Below are positions 35,315 through 45,147 of a stretch of 64,000 nucleotides of DNA, piece by piece. The stretch spans positions 126,588,376 through 126,652,375 of the forward strand of contig JAUPFV010000002.1 of NCBI GenBank assembly GCA_036936605.1, written 5' to 3'. The DNA is from Limnanthes douglasii subsp. nivea (lineage: Eukaryota; Streptophyta; Magnoliopsida; Brassicales; Limnanthaceae). The notes under the pieces were generated by a model. The model did not search any database, was not told where the DNA came from, and saw nothing but the letters and a program-made list of their open reading frames with translations. Positions within the stretch are counted from its first letter, which is position 1. Every line of letters begins with the position of its first letter. The position numbers and the translations under genes were made by a program.

Positions 35315-35676
35315 TGTTATTAAATCACTATACAATTTATCACGAAATGTCTCAAGCACAGAACACAATGAAACAAATAACAGTAAAGATAGAACATAGT
35401 GTTTAACGTGGTTCAACAATTGTCTACGTCCACGGGCGCTGTTAGAGAAAAGTGTGTCACTATGATAGAAAAGGGTTACAGATTTCAGATTATATTTTTT
35501 GTAGTCCTAGTAGTCTATTTATAGGGAATAAATAGACTAACTAGACAATGGGCCTAATGGGCTCATATACACTAATAAGAAAACCATTCATTGTATTACA
35601 ACTTACAGTCAATGACACAAAACTGTACCGCCGAACATGGTATATTGTCAAGGTACTATTCGCCTCATTCATAGCA
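35315..35676 (-). repeat. 5-prime LTR of Copia II, 362 bp
   Basis: The plus-strand ends are TGTTATTAAATCAC and TTCATAGCA. It contains an ACGTGGTTCAACAATTGTCT-like stretch common in copia LTRs. It lies between the primer-binding site and the target-site copy GTATT. Confidence 0.88.
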
Positions 35677-35681
35677 GTATT

Positions 35682-36640
35682 CCTACCCAAGTTTGTGAAG
35701 AATGTGTTGTTGGCAAACAACATCATTCTCAATTTACCCAGTAAGTCATGGCAAGAAAAAAGAGTTTTAGTGCTAATTCATTCTGATATTTGTGGCTCAA
35801 TAACACCATTTTCTAACTAAGTTAAAATATACTTAATTACCTTCATTGATGATTATACTCGAAAAAATTGGGTTTATTTTTTAAAGAAAAAATTAGAAGG
35901 TTCGTGTGCATTCAAAAGCATAAGGTTCGTGTAGAAACTGAAACACGAAAGACCATTAAGACTCTTCGAACAGATTGTGGTGGAGAGTACTGTTAAACCA
36001 AATTTATAGCTTTTTTTTATCATTTATGTCATTTGAAGAGAGTTAGCAGCTATATATACACCACAACAAAATGGTGTATCATAGAGGAAAAAACAGATCG
36101 ATCCTCCATATGGTGAGAAGCTTGTTGAATAGAGGGAAATATCCAAAATTATTTTGGCACGAGGTAGTAATTTGAAGTCTTCATATCTTGAATATAAGCC
36201 CTATATTTTATATTCAAAATACGACACCAGATGAGGCTTGGAGTGGAAGGAGACTAGTTGTTAATGAATTTAAAAAAATTGGATGCATTACTTATATGCA
36301 TATTCCGAATTAGAAAAGGAAGAATCTTAATGATAAAGGGGAAAATATGTTTTTCTTTGTATTAGTAAAACATCAAAAACTTATAAATTGTTTAATCTAT
36401 AAACTCAAAAACTGTGACAAGCCGAGACATTATCTTTAATGAGGAAAACACTTGGAATTGGAATATGAAAGAAACTACTCAAGTTCTTTTCTTTGACAGT
36501 GATTTTGAAAGTGAACCAACTCTATTAGTCGTTATATCTGAAAATTCATCAGAAGCAACTCCAACAGCTACTTAAATTTTTTCCAACACTAGCAGAAGCT
36601 AACGATGCAACAACTTGATCTCTTCTTTGTATTAAAAAAA
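35682..36640 (+). pseudogene. Copia I integrase region
   Basis: The Copia I frame resumes with CEECVVGKQHHSQF (the second half of the HHCC zinc finger) at 35694-35740. It continues with RVLVLIHSDICGSITPFSN, YLITFIDDYTRKNWVYFLKKK, KTLRTDCGGEYC and AIYTPQQNGV at 36045-36080. DDE residues are visible in outline. Beyond 36090 the reading is broken but LVNKRK-YPK-FW and FKKIGCITYMHIP-like pieces and an Asp/Glu/Ser-rich linker fit the integrase C-terminus before RT. Several stops make it inactive. Confidence 0.85.
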
Positions 36641-36941
36641 GGCATGCATGGATGGAAGACCATGAGGTGACTAAAATTTATAATCCAATCATTCATTTTG
36701 CTTTATTTTCAGATTTTACTGTCAAAGAAGAAAAGTGGAGGAAGGCGATGAATGATGAAATTAATTTTATTGAAAGAACTGATACTTAGGAACTGATTGA
36801 TCTTCCAAAAAAGCACAAAACCAGTGGTGTAATATGGATTTTTAAACTAAAACAAAAATAAAATGGTGAAGTTGACAAGTATAAGGCGCGTTTGGCAGCT
36901 AAGAGATATAAACAAAAATAGGGGATTGACTATGATAAGGT
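36641..36941 (+). pseudogene. Copia I reverse transcriptase, N-terminal part
   Basis: RHAWMEDHEVTKIYNP opens the RT region, then IIHFALFSDFTVKEEKWRKA, DLPKKHKTSGVIWIFKLKQK and GEVDKYKARLAAKRYKQK. It stops at the insertion of element X after the YDKV residues (36935-36941); the RT continues at 56219. Confidence 0.87.
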
Positions 36942-37003
36942 CATAAATTTTCTGGACCAAATCAGGTGGGTAGAGAAAAATGGTGTTTTGATGATGTGAT
37001 AAT
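36942..37003. mobile_element. element X, left part (unidentified insertion in Copia I)
   Basis: ATAAGGT at 36935-36941 recurs at 56212-56218, and Copia I reads through RT across the two. The first 24 bases (36942-36965, CATAAATTTTCTGGACC...) nearly repeat at 56182-56204. The right part is 55905-56211. Total unique length is about 370 bp without the Tat insertion. Confidence 0.6.
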
Positions 37004-37380
37004 TGGTGTGGTTTATTTTAATCAAAGGTTAATTTAGTCAAGTGTTTTGGAGAGTTTCAAAGGTATTAAATGTTTGGGTGTTTTGTAGTGAGAGATTTAA
37101 GCTGTCTGGTTGTATTAAATGTTCATTACCCTCATTAATGAAAGTAGTTGGGTATTTATACCCTTAACTATGGACCCATGGGCATTTGGGTCAAGTTGTG
37201 AAATCGGGTCGAGTTTAAAGACCCATTAGTTTTTAAGTAGATTAGCACCTAGCTTAGTCAAAAGGTGTTTAGTGTTTTAATACTTTTGTCCTGGCTCGAT
37301 AGTTCATTGGGCATCTATTGTCCGAATTACCCCTGTCCGGTTTTCTCGGTGAGTAGTGGTGAAGAAATCCAGACTCATCA
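37004..37380 (-). repeat. LTR-A of the Tat element (3-prime LTR relative to pol), 377 bp
   Basis: Complete copy with TG...CA ends. It matches LTR-C (55524-55899) with scattered changes and a length difference of 1 bp. Confidence 0.93.
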
Positions 37381-37537
37381 GTAGCCCATTTATTAGGCTT
37401 TGTCAAAGGTCTTTGACAGGACTAAAAAACTCATCTAGTCAGTAACAACATTTTTCGGCCCGTTTATGTGCTTGGTTCTAGGTTCATCTAGACTGATTTC
37501 TTCTCAGAATTCTATGAGTTTTCTTTGGATCGTGGGA

Positions 37538-37718
37538 CACGTGTCACATTTTGATTTTTCCTACCATCTGTTTTCTCCCTGGAACGACGCTCCCACTAAG
37601 CCTGAGAAGTAACTTCTGCATTTAATGTTTCTTACGTCAGCGTCGTTTTCAATCATTACCTGAATCTTTTCGTGTTCTCCTAGGTATTAGTAGCTTTTTG
37701 CCTTACTAATATATAAAT
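37538..37718 (+). promoter_or_regulatory. candidate promoter of the antisense gene
   Basis: A G-box (CACGTG, 37538-37543), a TACGTCAG element (37633-37640) and an AATATATAAATTA TATA-like box (37708-37720) lie 100-280 bp before the ATG at 37815. This spacing is reasonable for a plant promoter and sits outside LTR-A, suggesting the antisense gene has its own promoter. This is inference from motifs only. Confidence 0.45.
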
Positions 37719-37814
37719 TACTTTCTTTTTACTGTTTCACCATCTTCACCACTCCACAATTTCTTTTCTCAGAGCTTTTAACCCTTTCTTTCAAAACCTC
37801 TCTTGGTTAGTTTT

Positions 37815-40730
37815 ATGTTCACATCGAGAAACGCTCTTGTCAAAGGCAGTTGGTTGAATCTTTCTGAACTAGAGAAAGCGAAAAAAGTCAAAGGAGAGAG
37901 ACGCATTGTTGCTGGTCTTCCAGTATCTCCAAGCAATAAGTCTAATACACCATCCTTAGAAGCTGATCAAGGATCTTCTTCTACTAAAAGCGCAAAACCT
38001 AAACGTTTATTCTAGCCAACCCTTTCGCGAATCCCGTCAGGCTCCTCTGTTCAGGAGTCTCAACCTTCTACTGCTCAAGAGAAAGCGGTATCAAGTGTCA
38101 GGAAACCTTTTCTGTTTCTCGCCATGGGATCTAACATTGAAAAGTCCCCAGAGAAAACCAACCCTCGCAAAAAAACACGCTTGGTAAAAGGCCAAGAACC
38201 TGGCTCACAACCAAAGTCATCCAAAACGGGGGCCTCCAACTCAGCATCCAAAGATAAAGCTTTCGGATCGGAGATATCTATAAGAGCCCCAATAGACAAG
38301 CCCTCTAGATCTGAGGAAACTAAAATAACTTCTCAAACAAAGTCCTCCAAAGCTGAGCCCCAACCGGACACCAGACCTCTATAGGAAACTGGGGCTCAGC
38401 CATCCCGACAGACCATTGAGCCACAAGCTGACACTCTTCCATCCTCAACAACTGACAAACCTTCCACAATGATGAAATAGGTAATGGAAGATAGAATCGA
38501 AAAAGGCCCCCTTTGAGACTGAAGCCTCTGGACAAACTGAGGACGCTGCCTCTAACAAAAGAGGAAAGGGAAAGGTGAAGGTGGCACTGGTTCATCCGGA
38601 GCTATCGGAGAGCTTGGAGGGCAAGGTGGGACCTTGGTTTCAGAAGGTCAATGTGAAGTATCTGCTGGCCATGCATAACGTCAACTATGTCTATCCTCAC
38701 ACCTCCGAGCAGGGCCGGATCCGAACCAAATAGGGGATCCCATAATCGGTGAAGGTGATAGTACCAGTCACACAGGAGACTCCGAAGGACTGCAACCTCA
38801 ACGAGATCGTCATTTACACTGAGCTACTCAACTGGGGGCTCAAATTCCACTTGGATCCATAAATCGTCGGGTATTTTCACCTGATCAAACTTTGTCCAAG
38901 TCATCTAAGTCCAAATGCTTGCTATACACTCCTTGCCTGTATAATGGCATCGAGGTTGTCCGATATTCCTCTCCCCATGGAGCAATTCGCTGCAGTGTCC
39001 AGCCTGTGCAAAAACCATCATATCCCATTCTACCACTACAACATAGGAGAAAACTTCAAAGTGGTGGATGACTTGGTGGAGTTAGAGAAAACTGGAAGAC
39101 TCAGTTCCTATTCATCAATGGGACTTGGGAGAATGGGAGAAAAATCAAGGCTAGTGTTAATTCTAGCATGCTCACCAGCAGGTGGAAGAGCACAAGTAAG
39201 TATTTGGTTTTATTTGTCTTTTCTCTTTCTTATTTTCACAAAAATTTCACTCTTGAATCACCCATTTTCTCATGTCAGTATTGCCGAAGGAGTTCACTGG
39301 CTATTTTGATGAGGGTCAGACCACATGTTGCAAGCTAAATTCATTGGCTGCTGAACGTTGGGGGGACACTTTCCACAACTTTTTTACTTCTGGGAACTTG
39401 GTGAGATCCCACTTGTGGAATATCATGGGCCGGAGAGATCTCACTTGGGAGGAGCTGCCTACACCACCTCCCTAGCTTCCACACTTAAGAGAACAGAGGA
39501 AAAGGATGGCAAACTGGCCTTACCCTCCAGAACCAAAGCCCCATGCAAAATTAAAGGGAAGGGCAAGAAAAAAAGGCTGCGGTAGAGGCAGTCTGGGGTG
39601 CGGTAGAAGAGACTGGTCCGGTGAATCAAGGAGGGCAGAACCAATGAGGAATTGATGCTAATTTTCTTAAAGTAGTTGAGGATGAGACTATTAAGGAGGC
39701 AGGTGAACCTCAAAATCCACCAAGGCCTCCTAAAAAGGAACGAAAAAGGAGAGCAAGCAGCGATGAGAGGACTACTAAGAAGAAGAAGGTCACCTTAGGG
39801 GAAGAAATAATCCTTCGCCCTTCGGAGCCTCTACCTCCAGCAGACCCAACTGATCCTACCTTAACAGAGCAGATTCCCACCGATCTACACTCCGGGGAAG
39901 GTACCAGAGCGGATATTGATGGAGTAGACATCAGTGGGCTCCAAAATATTGGTATCTATTTTACCGATTTTGAGAAAAACGACTTCGTTGGCCCCTACCT
40001 TCCTCCAAGCTCTTCTAATATGGTGACTTTTAATGGCAAGTCCTTCACTGTCTCCGGGGAACACGATGTGGTGACCCACTCTCTCCTGGGCCATATTCAG
40101 CCAGTACTCAACTTGGAAAGGCAAGTAAAAAATCAGTATGCCCTCATCAACATCCTCAACACAGATAATGAGACTTTGTCAACTGACCTCCTCAACGCAA
40201 ACCAGAGTATTGAGGCACTGAAGAAGGAGCTTGAGGAGTTGAAGAAGGAGAAAGAAGATCTGGAAACCAAGCTGGTCATTTCGGAGACAACTAACACAGA
40301 GCTCCAAACTAAGTGCCCGGTTTGGAAAAAATATCTTTCCACCTTGAAGGGAGATATGAAGACTAGAGACGATGTCATCCAAGCCCTGTCCGGTGATAAG
40401 ATTTCCCTTGAAGAGGTTGTGTCCAAGGCAACCAAGGAGAAGGAAGACTTGGTGAAGGAGTAGGAAAAGATGATTCAAACCAGCATAGATAAGTACACCA
40501 ACGAGGTGATAGATTCATTGGAAAAAAAGTATGGTGAAGTAAATTCTAACATGGTACTTCTATTTCACGAGAAGTTTCCGAGGAGGACACTGGGTCCCTT
40601 ATGGGAATTCGTGGATTATGATGACATCCCATTCCACACACTGGTAGATGGTGATAAGAAGAATTACTCTAGTGGGATCGACTCTACCACTGATGAGGAA
40701 GAAAGGAACCGAAGAGAGTTCAAGTGGTGA
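37815..40730 (+). pseudogene. extra antisense gene of the Tat element, copy 1 (gypsy-type putative transposon protein with coiled coil)
   Basis: Function unknown; such extra genes occur in Tat-lineage elements beside pol. Starting MFTSRNALVKGSW, the N-terminal part is basic and Ser/Pro-rich to about 38560. A compact domain follows at 38580-39475: LHP-like spacing in LNEIVIYTELLNWGLKFHL, then LCPSHLSPNACYTLL, FPLPMEQFA-like residues and FTGYFDEGQTT, resembling the plant gypsy-type transposon domain (Transposase_28 kind). A likely intron (about 39197-39278, GT donor after GGRAQ, acceptor TGTCAG) interrupts it. A Lys-rich linker precedes a strong coiled coil (40110-40460, LKKELEELKKEKEDLETKL). 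In-frame stops at 38013, 38382 and 40461 make this copy inactive. Confidence 0.75.
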
Positions 40731-41335
40731 ACCCAAAGATCCTAAGAAAATGGACGATGCAGGAATATCCGAATGGAATAAGCCCTGAGGTTTTAACTAT
40801 CTTTTCTTACTTTGTTTTTCTTAACCTTGTGAAATACTAAATTCCTTGGATGGCCAAGGAATTTTTATAACCATGTCCAGTTTGAGTCCGGTTAAGCCTT
40901 TCTTTAAACTTAAAGTCCTTGGATGGCCAAGGTATATTTTATGTTCTAATATCATCATCCGGTTTTAGCTAGACAGGTTTACCTTTGCTAAAAATTTTCT
41001 CTGTTTCATACTTGCTTAAATGTAATGGCTAATGTTGAAAGAGCGTTTATTTATTTTACAACTATTTAAGATGAGAGTGTTTAAAATCTCCGATGACATG
41101 TGTTTAATGGTCATCATTCAACCAAATTAATCCGATCTGCCAAATATCCTTAGAAGACTTTAAAGGAATTGTAATCAAACCACTCCGAATATTTTAAGAA
41201 GGCATCAAATTTTATTGAAAAACCCGGACACCTCATTAAAACCTCCCCGCGCCACCAGGGTAGGAAAGAGTATGCCCCATAATATTTACATGGACTTTAA
41301 ACAAGTAAATATTTACACAACCTTTATTCCAGATA
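40731..41335. other. spacer between convergent genes of Tat copy 1
   Basis: No coding signal apart from tail fragments. It contains the two hairpins described separately and several TCCGG-rich words (GTCCGGTTAAG, CATCCGGTTTTAG). Confidence 0.6.
40839..40864. terminator. perfect hairpin between the convergent Tat transcription units
   Basis: Arms AAATTCCTTGG and CCAAGGAATTT (11 bp each) enclose the loop ATGG. A second, shorter hairpin with the same CCTTGG-ATGG-CCAAGG core is at 40917-40932. They lie between the end of the antisense gene (40730) and the end of pol (about 41336). A role in 3-prime end formation is a guess from position. Copy 2 keeps one core intact and has a changed version of the other. 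Confidence 0.5.
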
Positions 41336-42460
41336 TTAGCGGAGGTGTTCAATATTCCAGGCGTGCTTTAAGATTCCTCCATCTTTGTCTTGAAGACTGT
41401 ATATCCCACGCTTAAGTTTTTCAGAGACCTCATAAGGCCCTTCCCAGTTTGGAGCTAGCGTGCCGAACTGCTTCTCCTTAGTATGAAAGAAAATTTTCCT
41501 CAATACTTTATCCCCTAGCCGAAAATCCCTTCTTTTGATTTTGAAAACAAATCTGCTCCTCATCAAGCCTTGGTATAGGGTGGTTCTAAGATGAGCCTTA
41601 ACTTTTTTTTCTTCTATCAAATCCAACTGACTTCTGATTGCCACTTCATTAGCCTGTTCAGAATAATTGTGGACTCTGTATGATGGAAGAGTTGCCTCTA
41701 TAAGAGCAATTGCATCCATCCCATATACCAAGGCAAAAGGATATTCTTGTGTAGCAGCTCCAGGAGTAGTCCGGTATGCCCATAATACTTCTTGTAAATA
41801 GCTTTGCGACTTTCCTGCAGCCCCTTCTAAATTCTTTTTTTAAACCGGACAGGATCGTCCTGTTTGCCACTTCAACTCAATCATTTTCTTGTTAGTGGAA
41901 AGGAGAAGAAAAACAATGCTGAAGGCCCCGAGAGGCACATAAATTCTCCATATCATTGTTATCGAATTGTGGCCCATTGTTTGTGGTTATCTTTTTTGGA
42001 ACCCCAAATCTGCAACAAATGTTAGATAAGATAAATTTTATAATAGCTTTCGAAGTAGTTCCTGCCAGTGCGGCCGCTTCTATCCATTTTGAGAAATAAT
42101 CAATTGCTAAAATAATAGTTTTGCACCGTCCGGATGCCATTGGTAGAGGCCCTACTAAATCCAGCCCTGAACGAGCAAAAGGCACCGGCTCAGAAATCGA
42201 TTCTAGAGGAACAGCTGGGATATGAATTTCATTACCCTATCTTTGGCATAGGTCACATTTATTTACCAACTCCTTGGCATCTGTCACTATGGATGGCCAA
42301 TAGTATCCGGCCAACAAAACCCTCCGGGTTAAAGCTCTATAGCCACAGTGTGCTGATCATTCTCCATCATATAGTTCGGATAGCGAAATTTGGGATTCTT
42401 CAACCCCCAAACAACGCAGGAGAGGTCTACTAAACGACTTCTTATAACGGACATCTCTTA
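41336..42460 (-). pseudogene. Tat copy 1 integrase
   Basis: Order on the minus strand: zinc finger remnant near 42300-42400, GLDLVGPLPMASG and ILAIDYFSKWIEA (42050-42180), then CRFGVPKKITTNNGPQFDN (41970-42010), and a C-terminal domain KVLRKIFFHTKEKQFGTLAPNWEGPYEV (41400-41510). The second catalytic Asp, expected in T-D-N-G, reads Asn here, while copy 2 retains TDNG. A stop near 41890 and frame changes split the protein. Confidence 0.88.
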
Positions 42461-43010
42461 TAATTAAAAAACCACGAGCCATATGCTTCATTTTCCTTGC
42501 TACAGCTTTCTTTGGAGGCAAAATGTCATCAGAGATGTATTGAAGAAGGGGATATCTCCAGTCTTTGGGTTGAACCACTTGTATACTTAAACTTTCCTCC
42601 TCTTCTTTGTTTTGATTGGGTTGTATGGATGTACATTCTTGCACATGAATCCATAGGTAGGACTCAGAGTATGCTATGGTTGCCAAAGAGTCTTCTAGTG
42701 TATTCTCCGATCTAGGTATATGCTCAAAACTAACATTTTTGAAGTTAGCTGCCACTTCTTTAAGGATAAACAAGTATTTGATCAACTGCTCCTTTTTTGC
42801 ATCAGATTGACCTTGGGAATCATGGATAAGAAACTGAGAATCACCCATTAACCTGACTCTTTTAGCCCCACACAGAAAAGCTAGCTTCAGACCAGCTATA
42901 GCAGCCTCATACTCGGACTCATTGTTAGAAGCCCTAAAAGCAAAACATATAGCCTGGTATAACTTATCGTTATAGGGAGAGGTTAAACATATCCTAGCAC
43001 CACAACCCAT
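42357..43010 (-). pseudogene. Tat copy 1 second (archaeal-like) RNase H
   Basis: A 217-codon frame begins MGCGARICLTSPYNDKLYQA and has FRASNNESEYEAAIAGLKLA, MGDSQFLIHD and IPRSENTLEDSLATIAYS. This second RNase H between RT/RNase H and integrase is the diagnostic feature of Tat-lineage gypsy elements. Catalytic Glu (ESEYEA) and Asp (GDSQ, TLEDS) positions are present. The frame runs on into the linker before integrase. It is the longest undamaged pol frame in this copy. Confidence 0.9.
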
Positions 43011-43019
43011 AGTACTTGA

Positions 43020-43762
43020 TCAACCATCTGTCCGGACAACCCATACATTATTAGTTTTCTCATCTGTAACTTGCTTAGTACTTCTATCTGAATGGAACTC
43101 AACCAGGAAATCAACAACATATTGAGCTTTGACTGAAGTTCGAGGGGAGAAATCAATATCATAATCACCCCATTCTACTGACCATTTGGTCATTCTGCTT
43201 GATATGTCTGCCTTCTGAAGAACATTTTTCAAAGGAAAGACGTCCGGACGATAATAGAATGAGACTGAAAGTACGACCTCATTTTTCTGGCAGCAATCAC
43301 CAAGGCTAGTGCTAGTTTTTCAAGCTTTAGGTACCTTTTTTCAGCATCCATTAGACTTTTGTTGATGTAGTACACTGGACGAGGATAATTGTCCATCTCT
43401 CTTACCAGCACCGCACTTATAGCATATTCAGACACAACTAAGTATATGTACAGTGTCTCTCCGTCAACAGGTTTGAAAAGAGTTTTGGGGGAAGATGAAT
43501 GTTTTTTTATTTCATTAAACACCTGGTCGCACTGTAGAGACCAGTTAAAGTCTTTAGAACCCTTTAAAGTCTGAAAAACCGGGGCACACCTATCCGAAGA
43601 CATTGAAATAAAACAATTTAAAGCAGTCGACCTTCCTGTCAACCTTTGTACTTCTTTAACATTCCGAGGATGATCCATTTTAAACAAGGCATCAAACTCG
43701 TCCGGATCAGGCTGTATCCCGTTCTCACTTATCACATACCCCAAAATATTTCCGGATTGCAC
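43020..43762 (-). pseudogene. Tat copy 1 first RNase H and connection
   Basis: The 177-codon frame (43229-43762) shows LGYVISENGIQPDPDEFDAL, MDHPRNVKEVQRLTGR, ALNCFISMSSDRCAPVFQ, ETLYIYLVVSEYAISAVLVRE and RPVYYINKSLMDAEKRYLKLEKLALAL, the RT thumb and RNase H of gypsy pol. A frameshifted continuation at 43020-43232 carries ISSRMTKWSVEWGDYDI and KAQYVVDFLVEF, leading to the second RNase H. Confidence 0.9.
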
Positions 43763-44460
43763 CCCAAAGACACATTGTTTCTGGATTTAATTTTAAATTA
43801 ACCTTTGCCAAATTGGCAAACGTTTCTTGAAGATCAGCTAGGTGCAACTCCTCTTCCAAGGTTTTTACCATCATGTCATCAATATATACTTCCATATTTC
43901 TCCCAATCTGATCAGCAACTGCTTCTTTCACCAACCTCTCATAGGTAGCCCCAGCATTTTTCAACCCAAAAGGCATTAACTTGTAACAATAGAGGCCCCT
44001 ATCTGTAACAAAAGTAGTGTATTCCTGGTCCTTCGGATCCACCTGTATCTGGTTATAACCGAAGAAGGCATCCATGAAGGACAATAACTTGTTCCCAGAT
44101 GTGGTGTCTACCAAATGATCTATCCGGGGGACTGGATATAGATCTTTTGGACAAACTCTGTTGCGGTCAGTGAAGTCGATACACATACGCCATTTCCCAT
44201 TATTTTTCTTTACTAACACTGGATTGGCTGTTCATAAATTATACTAATACTCCTTTATGTGCCCTATCTTGGTAAGTCGGTCAACCTCTTGAACTATGAC
44301 ATCAGCTTTCTCCTTAGAAAAAGCTCTCATTCTTTGCACAACAGGTGCAACATCTCTTCGGATGGATAGTTGATGTGATATAACATTCACAGGTACTCCG
44401 GTCACATCAGCATTGCACCAAGCAAAAACATGTTGGTGGTTTGCCAAAAAGGACAACACT
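43725..44460 (-). pseudogene. Tat copy 1 reverse transcriptase
   Basis: Upstream at 44244-44459 is a frame with FAWCNADVTGVPVNVISHQL and VDRLTKIGHIKEY. The 164-codon frame (43725-44219) begins MLVKKNNGKWRMCIDFTDRN, then CPKDLYPVPRIDHLVD, LLSFMDAFFGYNQIQV, MPFGLKNAGATYERLV and NMEVYIDDMMVKT. All RT blocks including the YxDD box (YIDD) are retained; copy 2 has lost this segment. A stop between the two frames is at about 44240. Confidence 0.92.
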
Positions 44461-44616
44461 TTTTTTCTTCAATTTTGGGGCCATGTTGGAGCCAATTTTA
44501 ACATTCTTTCCTTCAACCAGATACTGGGTTTCAACTTCTTCAAATGGTATCAAAACACTAGGGGTCTCTCTAGGGTCATCAATTTCACCCTCACCCTTAG
44601 AGGGCCCCAACAACTG

Positions 44617-45072
44617 CTAATCTTCATTTACCCGGACAACCCCCAGAGTTTTAGGGGCAAGTGCAGTTGCATAAAATTCTCTTGCTATTTGTTGGCTACT
44701 CCGGACAACTCCCACCTGCCCTTGAACTTCATACTTTAAATATTGTTGAACTGTTGAAGCCACAACATGCATCCAGGAGAGCCATGATCTCCCAAAGATC
44801 GCATTGTAACATATGGGGCAATCCACCACAACGAATAGTACACTGGCCATCTTCTTGAAAGGGTCTTTACCCAATAATACTTCCTCCTCAAATTCTCCGA
44901 TCACATCCGCAGAGCTTCCTGTGAAGCCCACAATGGTCTTGTTCGAACGCTGGATCACTGCTGGATTTTTCATCTGTTTATAAGAACTTAAAAATAGAAT
45001 ATTGGCTGAGCTGCCAGTGTCAAATAAAATTCGCCTAATGTTGTTACCCCCAATCGACGCTCCTATCACCAC
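44617..45072 (-). pseudogene. Tat copy 1 aspartic protease
   Basis: The 151-codon frame begins VIGASIGGNNIRRILFDTGS, with the DTGS catalytic motif, then ANILFLSSYKQM, FEEEVLLGKDPFKKMASVLF and CYNAIFGRSWLSWMHVVAS. It is collinear with plant gypsy retropepsin. It directly follows gag and precedes the RT frame. Confidence 0.9.
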
Positions 45073-45147
45073 ATCATTCTCATGAGGCCCAACTATGTCC
45101 CTTAGATTATCTTCATCAAAAACAATGAAGGGAAAAGTAATTTGAGA

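Larger units (their letters stand above)
31890..35676 (-). mobile_element. Copia II, a minus-strand copia element nested in Copia I
   Basis: The element is bounded on the right by a complete LTR (35315-35676) and on the left by the first 29 bp or so of the same LTR (31890-31918; both start TGTTATTAAAT and contain CAATTTATCA). Flanks are TTATT (31885-31889) and GTATT (35677-35681), a 5-bp target duplication with one change. Copia I reads in one frame across the two flanks if the element and one flank copy are left out, which fixes the insertion point to the base. The 3-prime LTR, polypurine tract and RNase H are deleted. Confidence 0.93.

Noticed and set aside
40133..40478. minus-strand frames of about 100 codons over the coiled-coil region
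   Set aside because: Mirror images of the Lys/Glu-rich coiled coil on the plus strand; Phe/Ser/Leu-rich composition is the expected antisense product.
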